64,000 bases of DNA from Nageia nagi (GCA_050084985.1 JBITNC010000001.1:81096001-81160000), one strand, 5' to 3'. Positions 12,552 to 24,664 are shown, numbered from the stretch's first letter. Numbers and translations: made by a program. Notes: a model not told the origin generated them from the sequence alone.

Positions 12552-14340
12552 CTAGTCAGTTCTCACTTTCTTTCTCTCCATAGTGAAGAACTCTGTGATA
12601 ACTTCCAAAGGTAGGCCCTTTGTCTCTGGAACCTTGAAGAATGTAAAAATCCAAGAAACTAAACCCATAACAACAAATAATTCAAAAATATTTGGGTCTC
12701 CAAAGATCTTGGTCATTATAGGAAATAATAATGTGACGGTGGTGGTGCAAAGCCACATCGTTACTCCATAAATTCCCAAACATACTCCACTAACCTTTGT
12801 TGGGAAAATTTCTAAACACACAATATTTGGCGCTACACTGAACCCCATATTGAAAAAACCAAAAAATATCATTATGCTCCCAATTAAGATGAATCCCTGA
12901 ACTTGCCCTACTGGAAGGAATGGCTTCACAAAAGCAATCACAAACATTGTAACAAATAGCACAAGAGTAGTGTATAGAAGGATCTTCCTGTAGTCACCCA
13001 AAAAAATATCAGATGATTAATTTTCATAATGATAGATATGAAAATAGTATGAGAAGATAAAAATAATATGATGAGTTTTTTTAAAGATGATAACATAAAA
13101 TGCCATTATTTTGCAAAGAAATAACTAGTCTAGTATTTAAAAATACCTTCTCCCTGCATGGTCCATCAACGCCATCCCCCAAACTATAAAAAACATTGGA
13201 AATGCACACATGGCACTTGATAAAAGAGTAGTAGACTGTGCCTTAATACCCAACTGAGCTAATAAATTTTTGCCTCCAGCTTGTTCAAGAATTTGGGGTG
13301 TAAAGAAAAGAACTGTGCTGATACCACAAAACTATGCAAAATAAGTTTTGAAAATAAATAAGTACAACAAATAAAATTGAAACAATCCATTATTCCATGA
13401 CATAACATACAAAGAAAAAACCCTTCTTCCAAATATGAGATTGATTTTAGTAATCTAAAGTTGATAATAATCAATAGGATGCAAAAAAAACTATGTAATA
13501 AGCTCACCTGTTGTAGAAATTAGAGATTCATCCCTATGGTGAGAGCTCTCTTCACTCTTATATCAGTTAAGTCAGAGAATATGATCCCTTGTTTAGGCAC
13601 CTATGATGGATGTACAACAACAGGCCCACTGAAAAATCCTACTTGAGACATTGATGATTCAACCATTTCCACTGACACACATAAGGATGGCTTGCCGACC
13701 AATGCCTGCAAATTCAGACACTAAAATGCAACCTTTATATGTGACACATTACTCAAGTTAGAAATTATTTTATTTACCTGTAACATCCTCTTTGTTCAGA
13801 AGACTTTGTATCACTTATTGTTCCTCATTCATTCTACCTTTACTTACAAGCCATCTTGGAGAGTTAGGAAGGTATAGAAGTCACAAAGAAAGATAAACAA
13901 AAGCAGGAGCAACTAAAGCTACCAACATGAGCCTCCAAATAGCTGCATTCTGAAGGGAAATTAAAAAGATTAGAATATAGGCAATGAATGTTCTAGATGA
14001 ATTTGTTAGCTTAGGAAATGCTATTAACTACCCTCGACTATGTGCATGAGCTATCTCAAATATTAGAAGAGGTACTACAGTTGAAGATAGTTCATAAGCA
14101 CAACCAACCAAATATCGAGCGACAAGTAGAATGAAAATATTAGGAGCCAAGGCCATTCCACAAGAACTTAGGAAATAAAAAATTCCAGAAATAAAAAAAA
14201 ACCTTACGCCTTCCAAATTTGTCAGCAAACATTCCTGCCATCAAGGTGCTACTCTCCCATGACATTGATAGTTACTATCATTCCCAAGAGTGTTGGCTTA
14301 TCTTCCAAATGTCATTCTTGCTTTATATACAACAAAGCAC
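12552..14340 (-). pseudogene. Tonoplast monosaccharide transporter (TST/TMT family) gene fragment with introns
   Basis: Five exon-like blocks on the minus strand match the vacuolar sugar transporters of the major facilitator superfamily. Exon 14340..14032: ALLYIKQE, GMALAPNIFILLVARYLVG. Exon 13949..13778: RLMLVALVAPAF, SPRWLVSKGRMNEEQ. Exon 13705..13508: VKRALTIGM, FLQQ. Exon 13331..13147: FCGISTVLFFTPQILEQAGG, ALMDHAGRR. Exon 12987..12552: APNIVCLEIFPTKV, KVPETKGLPLEVITEFF and a stop. Sites are GT...AG and phases join (FLQQ to FCGIS; GRR to KILLY). A frameshift near 14230, stops in two exons and a missing first exon show it is dead. The large central cytosolic loop is also absent. Confidence 0.87.
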
Positions 14341-16175
14341 CTGTTCAACATACAAGATCTATCATAGGTAGGATAAAATGCAACACAAAATTATTTCTGT
14401 ACTAAAAGTACAAGCACATGAGGTAATAATAGCAATGATCCCATAACAGTAATCATATTCCAACTCTAGTTTATCAAACATGATTATCCTATAACCACTA
14501 TAGAATTGATTTTTAAATTTAAATAAGAAGTATTTAGTGCAATTAAAACAAAAGATACCATTGAATTACAATGACAATTTATGGCTGGACAATTCAATAG
14601 TGTTATTGATAGTAAAATACAAACGTAAATTACTATCCAAACATGTAATTAGAGAGCACATAGCTTATAATCTCAATATGGAATGGGCAATTTATCAGGA
14701 ATAAAAACTCTTTAACAATTGAATTTAAACCCTACGTATAGAAACTAGGAAGAATAATTAATCTATACACACTTTAAAAAGCTTAATTATGTATATCACT
14801 AATGATTTGATTGTCAGCCCATAAGAGTTATGAACAACCACATACAAACATGTACACATACAAATATGTAAGCATAAAAAATATGTAAATTTTTCATTAT
14901 GGTAATAAGACCCAGTACACTTCAAATCATATTTACAACAACCTACAAAGAACCAAATTTGGTAAATATGGGAAGATATCTCAATATCAAACCCTATTAT
15001 AATATAGAAATAGGAAACAACCAATTAGAATAAATTCAAACATAAAATATCCCTAAAGATTTTAGAAAAGGTGGTCAGAGTGTAATATCTTTGATAACTA
15101 TATTAACATACAACAAATCCAAATTCTAAAAATACAAAAACCAAATTCTTAAGTAAAAACATGCCTTGTCTAGCAAACTTGAGTGAACTACAACTCAACA
15201 TATATAGAAGAGGACCTTTGGTCAACCCTTGGCTGCAGGACTGCTGCTGCAACTTGATATGCTGATACTAGCCCTTTCTAGTTATTGTATATGGATCAAA
15301 GCAATATCCAAAGGAGAATATATTCTTGTTGAGGAATAATGTGTCACCTTTAGACTTCTATTCTTTCCATAACATCTATTACAGAAAAATAAACTATAAC
15401 ATCGAATCTGCATTCAATGCATAGAGACATGTGAAACGCAGTGGTGGATACATTACATCAACAAGGCCATTTTGAGTGATTCATGCATTGTTATTTCATT
15501 ACATCTATGCAATTACAAGTTTATATTGCTTGATCTTATCTTTGAGAGAAATATTTGTTCTATGAAAAAAATTTGTTCATTTCTCACCAACCAAAATTTA
15601 GCATCACACATATACAAGTGCTTCCAATATAACATCCTTACCTTTGTAGCAGAGCATTCTTTGAGCAGAAGAAAATCTTGACAGTAGACAGGTGGCCAGG
15701 TTTCCCTTCTACCTTTCATCTTCCTCTCCTTCCAAGCATGGGAAACACAAGACTCGGGTTTCTAGTGATTGAGGGCCTTTTTGGTTGAAGCCCTAATTCT
15801 CCAACTTGATTGCTAGATACCCATGTGCTTGGAGAAAATTGAAACATTCAAATTTATTCCCTATGCTTCTAGTTTAGTTATTAAATTTCAGTGATTTACA
15901 ACATAAAAAAGTTTAGTTATAAAATTTAGATGATTTTTTATTATTAACATTTTTTATTATAATTTTTTTGGCTATTTTAATTTTAATTTTTACTTTTTTG
16001 GAGATGGTTATTTCAATTTTATTTTTTTAAATGATTTTACTTTTTTGGCTATTTAATCAGGGAACAAAATTTTCTATTATAAAATTTTGGCAATTTAGAA
16101 AAATATTTTACTCAAATTATTTTAAAAATCTTAAAAATAGCCATTTTCAAGGAATCGAGCTTAAAAAAAACCTTG
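14341..16175. other. AT-rich right arm of the hAT-like element
   Basis: Upstream flank of the transporter fragment; its first exon was looked for and not found. The last 300 bases are T-rich runs with GGCTATT motifs. Nothing else was recognised. Confidence 0.4.
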
Positions 16176-16260
16176 TGCTAAGCTTCAAAGTCTTATTTTC
16201 ATTAGCTCTAGATTCTTGTGTTTTGCTAGCTCCAGAGTCTTGTATTCCATAACCCATATG
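16176..16260 (+). repeat. Tandem repeat in element A, right half
   Basis: Resumes the 8815..8933 array: AAGCTTCAAAGTCTTATTTT, TAGCTCTAGATTCTTGTG, TAGCTCCAGAGTCTTGTATT. About three units remain before the unit decays. Confidence 0.8.
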
Positions 16261-16728
16261 CTACATAGACTCCAACTATGATATCTTATGCATTGTATGA
16301 TACTTGGATCCAGATTCTTGTTATTATAATTGCTGCATTAGAGTTTTCCTTTTCAAGGTACTTGGAACACATGACTCACATCATGGATGTGATAGGTCAT
16401 AGACCTAATGGTTGCACTGATTTGTGATATCGATATTTCACATGAGAAAATCACATACTTCTCATTATAGAGGCATTTAGACTAAGTTGGGGGGAGGACA
16501 TGTGTCATATTGGCCAAGTTGTCACTTCTAGTTATAGCAATATGTATATTTTATTACTATTTTATAATTAATTAATGAAATATGATGGTATGCTAGTATG
16601 TCTTGGGATTCAAAAAGGTGATCAAATACAGTCTATTATATGAGGTGATGACTTGGAAGAAAGATACACTTGAAAGTGACTAGATACATACATATAGTAC
16701 AACTGTAGAGCTTCGAATAGATAGTTTT

Positions 16729-19700
16729 ATGGATACCAACTTAACTCAAAACACATGCATGATCTTGATGATAACACTCATATTGATAATTATTTTGGTA
16801 ATAGTTGTTGGGTGTGTATTCATCTACAGAGGAGGTGTTTTCATCATCACCATAGTGTACTTAGCAGTCATGGGCTTGAAAAAATACGATAAATCATGGA
16901 GTATTGATGAACTTAAGAGAAATAATGAAGTGGATAAATTTTTTGAATGAGCTCAATGGATGCCCTTCCTACATAAATTTTGGGATTTTGATGCAAGTGT
17001 GATGCAAACTTAGTTTATGAGTTTCTAGAGAATTTTGAATTTGATTTTATTACAATTAGGGGAAAAAACCATTTCAATAATAGAAAAGGTGATTATTAAC
17101 ATATGAGGGTTCCCTATACATGGTGAAGATCTTCTCAAGAGGCACCATTACAAAGCCCTATTATAGAAATTCTACATGAGGGAGGAAAATCATGCATAGA
17201 TATATGTGACCAATGACCATATCCAAGGGATTCAAAGAAGAACTTTGCCTCACCCTTAGAATTTGGTAGCTTAGTGGATTATGAGATACATTACCTATGA
17301 AGATCAGTTCACCACCTTGCTTCGAAAATATCTCAAACTACTGATTTCTCTAAGGTATGGGTCGCTTTATGTCTATAATATTCCTAAGTTCCTATATCAT
17401 AGTTTACATAATATTGCATCCAAAATTAGAAAGAATAAAAAGAATAAGATGGAGTCTACCAAACATCATGGGTTGATTACCCTTCTATGCCGTGAGCATT
17501 TCATTAATCAAGAAGATGGAGATAGGATTTGGAATTCATCCCTAAGTAGAGGACTTGAAGCTCATAATGAATCCCATAAGTCTTTCCTACAACTTGGAAA
17601 CCCTAATCACATAAATGAAACTACAAATTCTAAAAAAATTTGGAGCTCAAATTGAGGTGAACCCAACCTGTATTTACACTCTAAAATTTGTAAGGTCTAA
17701 GATGATTAATTTTGATACCCTTCCTGATAACCCGAGAGTGGTACCTTATGAGAAGATTGATAGGGTTATTGAGAATATCATGGCAAAAATATAGACCTAT
17801 GAATTCCACATCAAATCTTTATCTAAAACCTTGAATACTTCTCAACACAGTGTCTCGATGAATCCTATAGTAAAGATACCAGAATAAAAAGCAAGTAGGT
17901 CGAAGGGGATTGATATTGCTATCAATTTGGAATGCATAAGAATAAGATTAGATCTAGATACTGATGAAGGGAATTCTAATGAAAGTCCTTATATATTTCA
18001 AAGAAGGAAAGATAAGGAAAGGGTGTGTTTTGAAGAATCAAGAACTTCAAGTAAGAGGCCATGCATTGCAAAAAGCGATGAAGAACAACATAATGAGGAA
18101 GGAATAAAAGACATGGAAAATTTAGAACTAGAAGGGGATATTGATCATCCAATTAATTTTTAAGCCTAGCTAGAATAAAGAGAAACCTTGCATAATGACC
18201 TTGATGATGAGGTTACTTATCATGATGTTCCTTAAGATGATAGGCAGGATATGGAAATTGAGAATGAGGTTGTTGTTGTGCAAGAAATTCTAAAAGGGAT
18301 TCTACCTTAGGTTCATTAGAAATGTTGGCTGAAGTAGCTACCCAACATTCTTTAGATGATGAAATTTCAATTCAGGTACTTTTACTAAAATTGAAAGTTT
18401 TAAAAGAAGCAAATGGTAAATTAGAGAAAGAAAATATTGAGGTTAGGGAGGATCATCAAAAGGTTGTAAAATTGTGTACAAAGCTACTAGAGGAGAATGC
18501 AATTCTTAAGAGATAAAAAGACTTGATTGAAGAACTTGAGAAGCAATCAAATGATATTGTGCAAAATCAAAAATATATTAAGGAAGAATTAAGTGATGCT
18601 ATAGAGGAAGAACAAGAAAAATAAAGATTATTAGAAAAAAATCTTGAGGAGATTAATGGTGAATTAGTCAATCTTATTTAGAATATAGTCAATGAATAAT
18701 ATTTAGTGGAAAAAGTACAAGCAGCCTATGATGTTTTATCACAACAAAATCAGACTTTAGCTTGTTTGTCTAATGAATAGAAGAAGATAATTCAACATCT
18801 TACCATGCAAAATGATGAGCTAAATAAGGAATTTATGATGCTAAAGTACAAGAATAAAGATATGAATTTGATTAAGAGGGATGTAGTTTATGTTTGCAAC
18901 ATATTTGATGTAGTTATACAACTTTGAAAACCCTCCATGATTTACAACATGTATATTAAGGAACGATGCTATAAGTGGAGAGTTGAAAGAATAAAAAAAA
19001 GGGCTACCTTATTTAATGGAAGATAATGGTGAGCTTCTTAAGGCTTATTATCAGGCTGGAGAGCATGATAATTTTTTAATGTGTGACTTTTATATGCATG
19101 GTTTCTTCCTTCTAGATAATGCTAAGTTTCTTCCTAATTTATTTATTGAAGAAGTACAATTAAGAGCTTTTGCTTTAGTGATTTTAAATCAAGTACAATG
19201 GAAATAAAAGTTAGAATTATTTCATAGAAGGGTAGTAGTAGATGAATTCCTAATGAGAATAGAAAAATTTTACCCCAAGACCTTGATTACAGACTTTAAA
19301 ATTCTTGTACACAAACTACATATTTGGCCTAGGTACAAAGGCATAGTAGAAATGTATCTAAAAGAGTGTCAAGAAGTCTTTGTTATATACTTGGATCAAG
19401 CTATTGATAATGCCAAAATCATGTGTAACCTTCAGAGTATAGAAAGTAAGATAAGAGAAATCATTTCTCTAACTAATTTGCTATGGAGTAATAGGAGGGC
19501 CTTAACTGTAATGGAGATATTTCGGTCATATTTTGGAAATTGGATTGGAATGAGGTTCAGGCTACCTATTCTATTATTCCCTATTCCTATGTGGGAAGAT
19601 AATGGACCATAGGATATGATGTCAATTTTAGAATTTGGCTTATGGATTTTAGATTTCTAAGAGGGATGTCACATAGTGTTCTAGTGCCAAATGAAAAGGA

Positions 19701-19850
19701 GAGGATGGACCCTGCTCTGAAAGCTTAAGTAGAACTTGCTACCTGTCCATATGATCTCTATCAAATGGTACAAGTATATCCTAATATTGATGATGATGCT
19801 ATTGATATTTTTGATGATTTTGAATGAGTTGTAGATGGTATAACTTTTTG
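16729..19850 (+). pseudogene. Extra ORF region of element A downstream of integrase
   Basis: A coding-like stretch between integrase and 3' LTR, broken into frames. First, WMPFLHKFWDFDASVM and GFPIHGEDLLKRHHYKALL (about 16955..17170) look like a domain often found after integrase in plant Tat-like elements (inferred). Then a 124-residue open frame (17281..17655) contains REHFINQEDGDRIWNSS. Next come an acidic stretch (17927..18163) and a coiled coil (18322..18900) with heptads such as LKEANGKLEKENIEVREDH. Last is a C-terminal part (19016..19612) with FYMHGFFLLDNAKFLPNLF. The region 16729..16950 also opens a hydrophobic frame, probably accidental. Function unknown; elements B and E have their own extra ORF in the same place. 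Confidence 0.55.
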
Positions 19851-19874
19851 TTGCTATAGGAGCAACAAAGGTTT

Positions 19875-19887
19875 AAGTTGGGGGGAA
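19875..19887 (+). other. Polypurine tract of element A
   Basis: AAGTTGGGGGGAA directly precedes the 3' LTR start TGATGAGC. This is the expected plus-strand priming site for reverse transcription. Confidence 0.8.
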
Positions 19888-20856
19888 TGATGAGCTAGGA
19901 AAACACCCCATTTTTTACCATTTTAATGGTTATATTTTTGTACCTAGAGATAATAATTTACTACTACTATTATATTTTATTGTTAAGTGAATCTATGGGT
20001 TGGCTCTAGAGTGTTGATTATCACCATTCTAAAGGGGATCTAGAGTCCTATTTTACATGGCATTGAAAGGATGGTGAGCACATATACTATGAATGATGAA
20101 TGGATGGTTTAATGATGATGTTAATTGGGGGAACATTCAATATTGACCTATCTAGATCTGGTATGTTCTTGATTTGGAATGAATTATATTCACCATAAAT
20201 GGATGCAATATTGCTAACACCTACATAGTTGAGAACTAAACAAGTTCCCTATGAATTAAAGAACACAGGATGCAACTGAATACAAATGTTTGAAAATAAA
20301 GAAATGATCCCACTTGGTTGTATCTACACTATTTTAAGAATCATGAGTCTAGTTGTTTAGTCTATTTCTTATTTTGTTATGTATTATATAAAGTTCTTAT
20401 ATTTGTAGTAGGAACAAAACAATAGATTGCTATAGACTTTAGTAGTAGGTATGAATAATATATTAGCAAAGTATGTGAATAAATAAAACCTCACTCATTC
20501 GTAGGAGGTTACCTAACATTCTCCTGTAATAGAATAGATCATTTGTAATTCATCTAGTTTGAAGTAATACAAGTGGTCATTCCAAAGTTTTAAGCTTCTG
20601 ACTTCTACTTGGAGCTTCTACTAGGAAGAGTTGGGCCTGCTCCTACTAGTAGAAGTATCTCATTTCTTATTATTTCATTTATGTTGTGCATGTTTCATCT
20701 TAAGCATTTTATTTCTGATATTGAATATTTACTTTTAAGTATTTATTTATTTTAAAGCAAGTGTGGGGTGTAATTACCAAAATAAAGATGTAATTGTAAA
20801 TAGCCTAGTGCACCATACTAAATTGAAAATTTAAGTGGTGAATTTATGACCCACCA
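19888..20856 (+). repeat. 3' LTR of element A
   Basis: Partner of 1236..2348. It starts TGATGAGCTAGG and ends ACCCACCA, and lacks about 144 bases present in the 5' copy. It is followed by the target-duplication copy CCTTC. Confidence 0.88.
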
Positions 20857-21190
20857 CCTTCTTCTAGAGATCCCATGGTGGAACATGTTGGAAGAATATC
20901 AACACAACGTACAAAGTATGGATTCACACCTAAGAATTGCATCTTCTTAAAAGTATCTAGAGCTTTTTCAAAAAATCCATTTTTGTACATATCTTGTAAT
21001 TATTATAGTCCAAGAAATTGTGTTTACATTAAATATTTTGCATACATATCTATCAAGGAACTCACAATAAAAACATTGAATGAAAAACCATTTTCAACTA
21101 CTCTTTGATGGGTGTCTATACCTTCTTATAAAGCTCCCATGGTGGAATATGCTAGAAGAATTTCAACAAAGGTTGTAGATTATGACCTCA
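20857..21190 (-). pseudogene. PPR protein pseudogene, proximal piece
   Basis: On the minus strand: STTFVEILLAYSTMGAL, then GIDTHQRVVENGFSFNVFIV and SSLIDMYAKY, then NGFFEKALDTFKKMQFLGVN and ILPTCSTMGSLEE. These are consecutive units of the plant organelle RNA-binding PPR family (PLS type, with the usual LIDMYAK and NGFFEKAL motifs). Internal stops and a damaged VFDKMPQRNVV segment mark it as dead. MGSLEE stops at the element A border and resumes at 1235. Two units give a direct repeat of CCCATGGTGGAA at 20871 and 21137. Confidence 0.83.
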
Positions 21191-21479
21191 CCTAGCCAAG
21201 AAGATCCTTAAAACCTCCCTCTCCTAAAGTCATCTCTTCTTCTTTCTTAGGATAAGCTCAAAATGAAATGCAAAAGGGGTTTCAAGGTATGTTGGATTAG
21301 GAGATGCGAAAAGAATTTTTAGGTGCCTACCTAATAATTTTTTACCTTTTTTAAATTGATTTTGAGTGGCAATTTTAAATTGTCACCTTATGATTTATGG
21401 TGGAAATTTAAAACCACCATTGAATCCAAAATAGGGTAGTTAAAAACTATTGCACCAAAAATGCCTCAAATCATCCATC
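21191..21479. other. Unassigned spacer with two hairpins
   Basis: Between the PPR pseudogene and element C. It contains two adjacent inverted repeats (listed separately). No coding signal was seen. Confidence 0.4.
21366..21419. repeat. Pair of adjacent AT-cored palindromes
   Basis: GTGGCAATTTTAAATTGTCAC (21366..21386, first 20 bases nearly self-complementary) and TGGTGGAAATTTAAAACC plus ACCA (21398..21419). Both have a GTGG...CCAC frame around an AATTTAAA-like core. Each could fold as a hairpin. Confidence 0.6.
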
Positions 21480-21499
21480 CCCAAATCTCCTTTTTCTTC

Positions 21500-23620
21500 T
21501 AGTGAATAGACATACCTTTTTAAATTAATTGCTATCTTTCCAACTCCAAAAATCTCTAGACACTTAGGATGTATGTACTTCTTGAATGAGTTGAGCCCTT
21601 TCTTTCTCTAGTACATATGGATTATCCATTTTATAAACAAGTCCATATTTGAGATGGTAATCAACTAACTCTTCACTATCCAAATTGGATTATTGTTGTA
21701 ATTCATGATACATTTTTTAAAATTTATTTCCATTCATGTATGCACCATTGTATTCCTTATGTACCAATGGATAAAATTACATAATTATGTCTATTGCTAA
21801 AAATCTTAAAGGTGGCTTAGAAATCATGTTTCAATTTTGTTACTACTACCCCTTTTGCACTTGATTACCAAGTGATATTCCTACAAGAATCCTATTCAAC
21901 TATGATGTATTACTTGTAAAAATTTCAATTGAGCTTGAAAATTTTGCAAAGGTTGATGGTTAGTATGGATGATGGTTTCTTTTTCCAAGGAATAATATTT
22001 CTATTTCTTCACTACTTGTACCAATGCAAATAACTTCTTGGCATATGTGGTATAATTCATGATTGAATGTTTATGAATGGTAGTAAATTTGTTTCCTTCC
22101 TTGCATCAAAACTACCCCATGTAATAATCAATTGCATTGATTTCAATTTCAAATGTTAGTACAAATTTGGCACTACCAATATCAAAGTATGGTTGATTTT
22201 ATACTTTAACTTCTCAAAGGCTACTTGTTACTTCTTTCTCTATTAAAATATTTTCTCTTTTTTATCAAGGCAGGTAGAGGTATAACAATAGTATGAAAAT
22301 AAATAATGAATTTTCTTAGGTATTGAAAACCCCCCAAGAAAATCCTTATATCTATAATGTATATGGGTTGTGGCCACCTTACAATGGCATCCACCTTCTT
22401 AAGATCAAAGTTTTAGCTATCCTCCACTGACAACATATCCCTAACACACCAAATACTATTGTACAAACTTCTCTTTATATAGAGCTTGTAATACTTATCT
22501 TAGATATGAAGGATGTTCCTCTAAAGTTTGGTTATATATGAATATCATCCAAGTACATAATAAAAAAAATTAATAAAAGGTCTAAGAGAAATATCATATA
22601 CCCTAAAAATGCTGTTGATGCATTATAAAAATCAAATGGAAGTACTAGCTACTCATACAACCCTTGTCTTATCTTCAAGGTAGTCTTGCATGTATCCTCC
22701 TCTTTGATCCTTACTTGGTGATATCCACTTCTCAAATCTACCTTAATAAAATACTACATCCCTTGTAATTAATACATCAAAATAATAAATCTAAGGTAGA
22801 GGATATCTCTTTTTTAATAGTATTTTATTTAGTGCAACGTAATTAGTGCATATTCTCCAAGTACCATCATTCTTTGGCTCTAAAAAAATAGGTGACCCAT
22901 ATGGTGATGTACTAGTAGTTTAATCACTCCTTGCTCCAAGAGTTTCCCATAATTCCTTTTTTATCTCCTCACTCTCTACTGTGGAATCTTTATATAGCTC
23001 TATGTTTTCTAGAGGAACATTCAATTGCATAATTGAATCAAGTATGTTCAATGTCTTTTTTTGTGATAATCTCTTGGGATCTTGAAAAATTAGATCTTGT
23101 TTCTTATTTTTACTAGTTACAAATTATAATGACCTTAATATCCATTGTATTTTCCTCTCTTGGAGGTCTAATCATCATGAGAATAAATTTATTTCTAGTA
23201 TTGATGAGCCTCTTTACTTGACTGGTTGTTACTAAGAGTATACCCAAGTCTAACTTTTGTGAGCATTCATAATATAGGCTCTTCAATATTTTAGAAGCCT
23301 ATATTTATTTTCCTTTTTTTGTAGTAGATTATGTTCCTATAAAACATATAAGGGTTTTCATAAAAAATCCATAAATATCCAAAGGTACTATTTTAACACT
23401 TACTTCATTAATGAAGTTAGAATTAACAATTAATTTCAACCTACACTATTTTATAACTTATATTTTTGCATTATTATGCACCAAATATAATGGATATGGG
23501 TGTGATGAGTATATGTTTATAACCTTAACTTATTCATTGAATTGTCTATAGTTAGATTAGCTTATGATCCCATATTAAAGAGTGCATCTATTCTACTTTT
23601 CTTAGCTTAAATGTTGATGT
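21500..23620 (-). pseudogene. pol pseudogene of element C (protease, RT, RNase H, integrase start)
   Basis: Reading down the minus strand. Protease about 23620..23130: MGSQANLTIDNSMNKL, with Asp of the expected D-T-G-S replaced. RT about 23000..22290: [52 protein letters not shown] and MYLDDIHI, the catalytic YLDD being kept. RNase H about 22260..21850: AFEKLKYKINHTLILVVPN and HTNHQPLQ. The integrase N-terminus about 21650..21500 gives DYHLKYGLVYKMDNPYVLEK, AQLIQEVH, FGVGKIAINLKRYVY. Later integrase domains are missing. Stops are frequent. Confidence 0.78.
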
Positions 23621-23719
23621 AGAAGAGTTCCATTCTCCTCTCCTCACTACACACTTAGACTATTTTATCATTCTAAACTACTGCATAAGAAATTTTCTCA
23701 TCTACATTAAAATTATCCT

Positions 23720-24658
23720 TATTTTCTTTCTCCTTTGTGGTTATGGTATTCTTTTTTTAATCTTTCTTCTTCCCTTTATACAAAGAAAGTTATGGGTGAA
23801 TCCTTAACTTTCTCATTAGTATGGACATCTTTATGATAATGAGTATAATGAATTTTATACCATTATATTTTGTAGCTATATTGGTATTTTTTCCATGGAT
23901 CTTATCCTTGGAATTCTCTTTATTTTATCTTAATTAAGTTTACTTGGAGATATTATTTCCTTTCTTCCTTTATCTCCCATTTCTTCAAGATATTATGCTT
24001 GTACACTCACATTGTCAATATAAATAAGATTTAATAGCATGATTTTACTCCTTAGATGATTATGCAATCCTTCAATGTAATTTATTATCACTTGTGGGTA
24101 TTTAAGAGAACTTACTAATAATGTGGCTTGTTATCTAAATTTTGTATTTATTCTTGTACACTCTTCTCTTTACCCTGCCAAAAAAATTATCATTTCATAG
24201 CTTGTTTTACATCTTATCTAAGAGGAGAAACTCACTTTTTGAATTAATATTTAAATTATTCCCATTAGGAAATGAGTGATTCATGATCATGCTATAAATA
24301 TTTTGTATGGATCTCTTACCAAATAAGTACATGACCTCCCATATTGAGTCTTGCAAAAGAGATTTTTTGCTTGCCCTTGATAATACCTTGGATTTGGAAA
24401 TACACTTTTAACTACTTTAGCTAATGATTTATCTTCTCTACATTAACTTATCTTTCAAAATGTAGGAATATAAATCTTTGTCTCTATTTTGAAAATGATA
24501 ATACAAGGACCTATTTCATTAGAGCTTCTTTCTTCTCCTTTTGCAAACTTCTTCCTTAACATAATAGTAAGTTTGTTTAAAGAGTCGACAATACTACCCA
24601 CACTTATCTCTAGAATGCTTATTCTTGTTTCTAAATCATTCTTGAAGTATTCAAACAT
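23720..24658 (-). pseudogene. gag pseudogene of element C
   Basis: It starts at 24658 with MFEYFKNDLETRISILEISV, 67 codons open. The distal part has a zinc-knuckle remnant YTHYHKDVHTNEK near 23840, where active relatives have C-x2-C-x4-H-x4-C; the cysteines are Tyr here. The start lies just after the primer site at 24665..24679, as expected. Confidence 0.65.
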
Positions 24659-24664
24659 TATATT

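Larger units (their letters stand above)
8934..16175. mobile_element. hAT-like DNA element carrying a sugar-transporter gene fragment
   Basis: The ends are imperfect 16-bp inverted repeats: TAGGGTTCATTTTAAG on the left and, on the minus strand at the right, CAAGGTTTTTTTTAAG (12 of 16 equal). They fit the YARGG-type termini of hAT elements. Eight-base flanks CATTAAGC (8926..8933) and TGCTAAGC (16176..16183) differ by three transitions, and removal restores the interrupted repeat. GGCTATT recurs near both ends (8985, 9015, 9047; 15970, 16049 and inverted near 16138), as subterminal motifs of such elements do. No transposase was found, so it is non-autonomous. Superfamily is inferred. Confidence 0.62.
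1236..20856 (+). mobile_element. Element A: decayed Tat/Athila-like Ty3/gypsy retrotransposon
   Basis: Complete in outline: 5' LTR, tRNA-Asp-like primer site, gag, protease, RT, RNase H, integrase, a long extra-ORF region, polypurine tract and 3' LTR. Flanks are CCTTT (1231..1235) and CCTTC (20857..20861), a target duplication with one mismatch. The pol order and the motifs CVDY, YMDD and DYYRRFI place it in the plant Ty3/gypsy group that includes Athila and Tat (family knowledge). Every ORF has stops and frameshifts, so it is dead. Its span includes a 7.2-kb hAT-like insertion; without it the element is about 12.4 kb. It sits inside a PPR pseudogene. Confidence 0.88.

Noticed and set aside
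12583-12771. Plus-strand open frame of 62 codons
   Set aside because: It is the shadow of the minus-strand last exon of the sugar transporter fragment.
16729-16950. Hydrophobic open frame that looks like a transmembrane protein
   Set aside because: It lies in the decayed extra-ORF region of element A, and an alternative frame gives the more plausible hydrophilic sequence. T-rich codons of decayed DNA easily give Leu/Ile/Val runs.
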